Shown in pieces: positions 62,474 to 64,000 of a stretch of 64,000 bases of DNA. The notes under the pieces are model-generated. The model did no database searches. It saw nothing but the letters and a program-made list of their open reading frames with translations, and was not told the origin of the DNA. Source of the DNA: Flavobacterium sp. SH_e. Its GTDB lineage: Bacteria; Bacteroidota; Bacteroidia; Flavobacteriales; Flavobacteriaceae. The stretch lies in assembly GCF_025717045.1 (NCBI RefSeq), contig NZ_JAOVZN010000012.1:314-64313 (forward strand), written 5' to 3'. The first letter of the stretch is position 1, and every line of letters starts with the position of its first letter. The position numbers and the translations under genes are program-made.

Positions 62474-62716
62474 TCGAATGTTTTAACAATTGTAAAATTA
62501 TAAGCAATAAGCAAATTAATCCAACTATATTTTATCCTAACCCAATACTATATTATCTTAAATTAAACATTTTAACAGTTTTATAGAATAATTCAAACAT
62601 CTAGATACTTATAAAGACGCGTAAACTTCATTGTCAATTAATTAGAACTCTTATCGAAATTTGGCTGTCAAGTAAGAAAAAAATCACTATTTTTAACTAA
62701 CCTTCATTTTTTCATT

Positions 62717-64000
62717 ATGACCGATAAATCACAACTCTTAAGTTCCATTTTCAGGCATCTTGACGGCTTGGTTACTGCTCCTGTAGCAATAGCCCTTAAA
62801 AATAAATCTGTATTAGAATTTATTTTAGACAAAAAGCAAACACAATTATCTGAGCTTACAACTGTTTTTAATGCCAATGAAGGCTATCTAAATATAGCTT
62901 TAAGAATTTTGGCTTCTCAAGGCTTTTTAGATTATAATGTTGATAATAAAACGCAGATAATTACAATTGCTGTAAACGAGAAAACCGAAACCGCTTTTTC
63001 GCTGTTTCATCTGTACGAAGATGTCGTTACATTACTACAATTATCTATACATTTTCATCCGCGTCTGTTTGAAGATACGCCTTTTGAAAAGCTCAATGCA
63101 ATTTTTGAAAAATATAAAAAGAAATACGGACTTGAACCTTCGACCGATCCTTTGACAAATAGTATTCAGGAACAGATTTTAAAACATATTGAAGGTTACC
63201 TGATTGGGCCAACTATTGTGCGTTTGGCGATGAACGGAATGTTTCATAAATATTTTATGGAAACTTCTTTCAGCCCCGAAGAGTTCCATAAATCACCAGA
63301 AAATTTTAAAAAGATATTAGACTTTTTTGTGCATCTGGGATGGTTTCTGGAAAAAAAGGGAAATTATCAATTTACTGAAGCTGGTTTGTTTTTTGCCAAA
63401 AGAGCGAGTGCTTATGGCGTTACGGTTTCTTATCTGCCAACATTTGCTAAAATAGAAGAATTAATTTTTGGCAATCCAAATGTATTGCAAACCGCTGAAG
63501 GTGAAAACGAAATTCATGTCGATCGTGAAATGAATGTTTGGGGAAGCGGTGGCGCTCACGATACTTATTTTAAAGTTGTAGATGAAATTTTAATCAAACT
63601 TTTTAATCTTCCTATTCAGGAACAGCCTAAAGGAATATTAGATATGGGATGTGGAAATGGCGCTTTCCTCCAGCATATTTTTGAAGTAATCGACAGACAG
63701 ACTTTAAGAGGAAAAATGCTCGATGAATACCCTTTATTTTTAGTTGGCGCCGATTATAATCAGACTGCGTTGAAAGTAACTAGAGCTAACCTTATAAACG
63801 CAGATATTTGGGCAAAAGTAATTTGGGGAGATATTGGCCGTCCCGATTTACTTGCAAATGATTTAAAGGAAAATTATAATATTGACCTAAAAGATCTTTT
63901 GAATGTAAGGACTTTTTTAGATCATAATAGAATTTGGCAAGAGCCAAAAAATTGTAACAAAAACAGAGTCAGCACTTCAACTGGTGCATTTGCTTACAAA
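62717..64000 (+). CDS. Class I SAM-dependent methyltransferase, C-terminus cut by window edge
   Basis: 428 codons are visible and the frame stays open to the window end. An N-terminal winged-helix-like region (LDGLVTAPVAIALKNKSVLEF...NEGYLNIALRILASQGFLDY) is followed by helical insertions and then the SAM motif GILDMGCGNGAFLQHI near residue 310. Large methyltransferases of this layout, similar to the AprA-type MT domain, occur in natural-product pathways. The continuation and neighbours needed to tell are outside the window. It is divergent from the GH127 operon and probably unrelated to it. Confidence 0.75.
   Translation, partial: MTDKSQLLSSIFRHLDGLVTAPVAIALKNKSVLEFILDKKQTQLSELTTVFNANEGYLNIALRILASQGFLDYNVDNKTQIITIAVNEKTETAFSLFHLYEDVVTLLQLSIHFHPRLFEDTPFEKLNAIFEKYKKKYGLEPSTDPLTNSIQEQILKHIEGYLIGPTIVRLAMNGMFHKYFMETSFSPEEFHKSPENFKKILDFFVHLGWFLEKKGNYQFTEAGLFFAKRASAYGVTVSYLPTFAKIEELIFGNPNVLQTAEGENEIHVDREMNVWGSGGAHDTYFKVVDEILIKLFNLPIQEQPKGILDMGCGNGAFLQHIFEVIDRQTLRGKMLDEYPLFLVGADYNQTALKVTRANLINADIWAKVIWGDIGRPDLLANDLKENYNIDLKDLLNVRTFLDHNRIWQEPKNCNKNRVSTSTGAFAYK

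Overview
The window looks like chromosome of a flavobacterium (Bacteroidota, probably Flavobacterium or a close relative). The DNA is AT-rich. There is a SusC/SusD pair, secreted proteins with type IX secretion (T9SS) C-terminal sorting domains, and several TAnnTTTG-type -7 boxes. Genus is inferred from gene content only. Both window ends cut genes: a collagen-like surface protein at 1-900 (minus) and a methyltransferase at 62717-64000 (plus).

Region 1 (1-4150) holds the collagen-like protein, a structured gene-free stretch, a two-HKD phospholipase D family protein and a YqaE/Pmp3-type membrane peptide. Region 2 (4155-23444) starts at a tRNA-Ser(UGA) gene used as an integration site. The tRNA 3' end recurs exactly at 13616, and a diverged third copy lies near 23426. 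All three sites carry matching flanking repeats, so I read this as two tandemly inserted islands, with no integrase gene in either. Island 1 (about 4240-13640) is a defence island. It has a GC-richer IS3-family transposase, a CBASS operon (NUDIX protein, CD-NTase, E2-like protein, plus an upstream 57-residue protein), a divergent sigma-like / small protein / ImmA-IrrE peptidase cassette with two palindromic operators between them, and a two-gene ABC-type ATPase plus two-TM protein module. Island 2 (about 13652-23430) carries an outer-membrane barrel relic, an intact barrel protein, a 2046-residue secreted M4 metalloprotease and a TPR-HTH regulator.

Region 3 (23530-47971) is a catabolic locus for hydroxyproline-containing peptides. 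It begins with a metallo-beta-lactamase-fold protein that has lost its metal ligands, then SusD/SusC. Next comes a long minus-strand run: M61 peptidase, APC permease, D-amino-acid-type FAD dehydrogenase, DUF885 peptidase, S9 peptidase, 4-hydroxyproline epimerase, ketoglutarate-semialdehyde-type dehydrogenase and a DHDPS-family deaminase. Those four metabolic enzymes make the full trans-4-hydroxyproline to 2-oxoglutarate route. A divergent AraC regulator is followed by a plus-strand peptidase operon (M1, DPP IV, M24 Xaa-Pro aminopeptidase).

Region 4 (48248-62344) encodes a T9SS-exported gluzincin-like protein, a DUF6055 HEIGH protein, GH97, GH43, DUF5695 and GH127 (beta-L-arabinofuranosidase family). 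Taken with region 3, this suggests a system for plant hydroxyproline-rich glycoproteins (extensin type): strip Hyp-linked arabinosides, cut the backbone, import and trim Pro/Hyp peptides, and burn hydroxyproline. This integrated reading is my main hypothesis; the individual family calls are firmer than the combined substrate.
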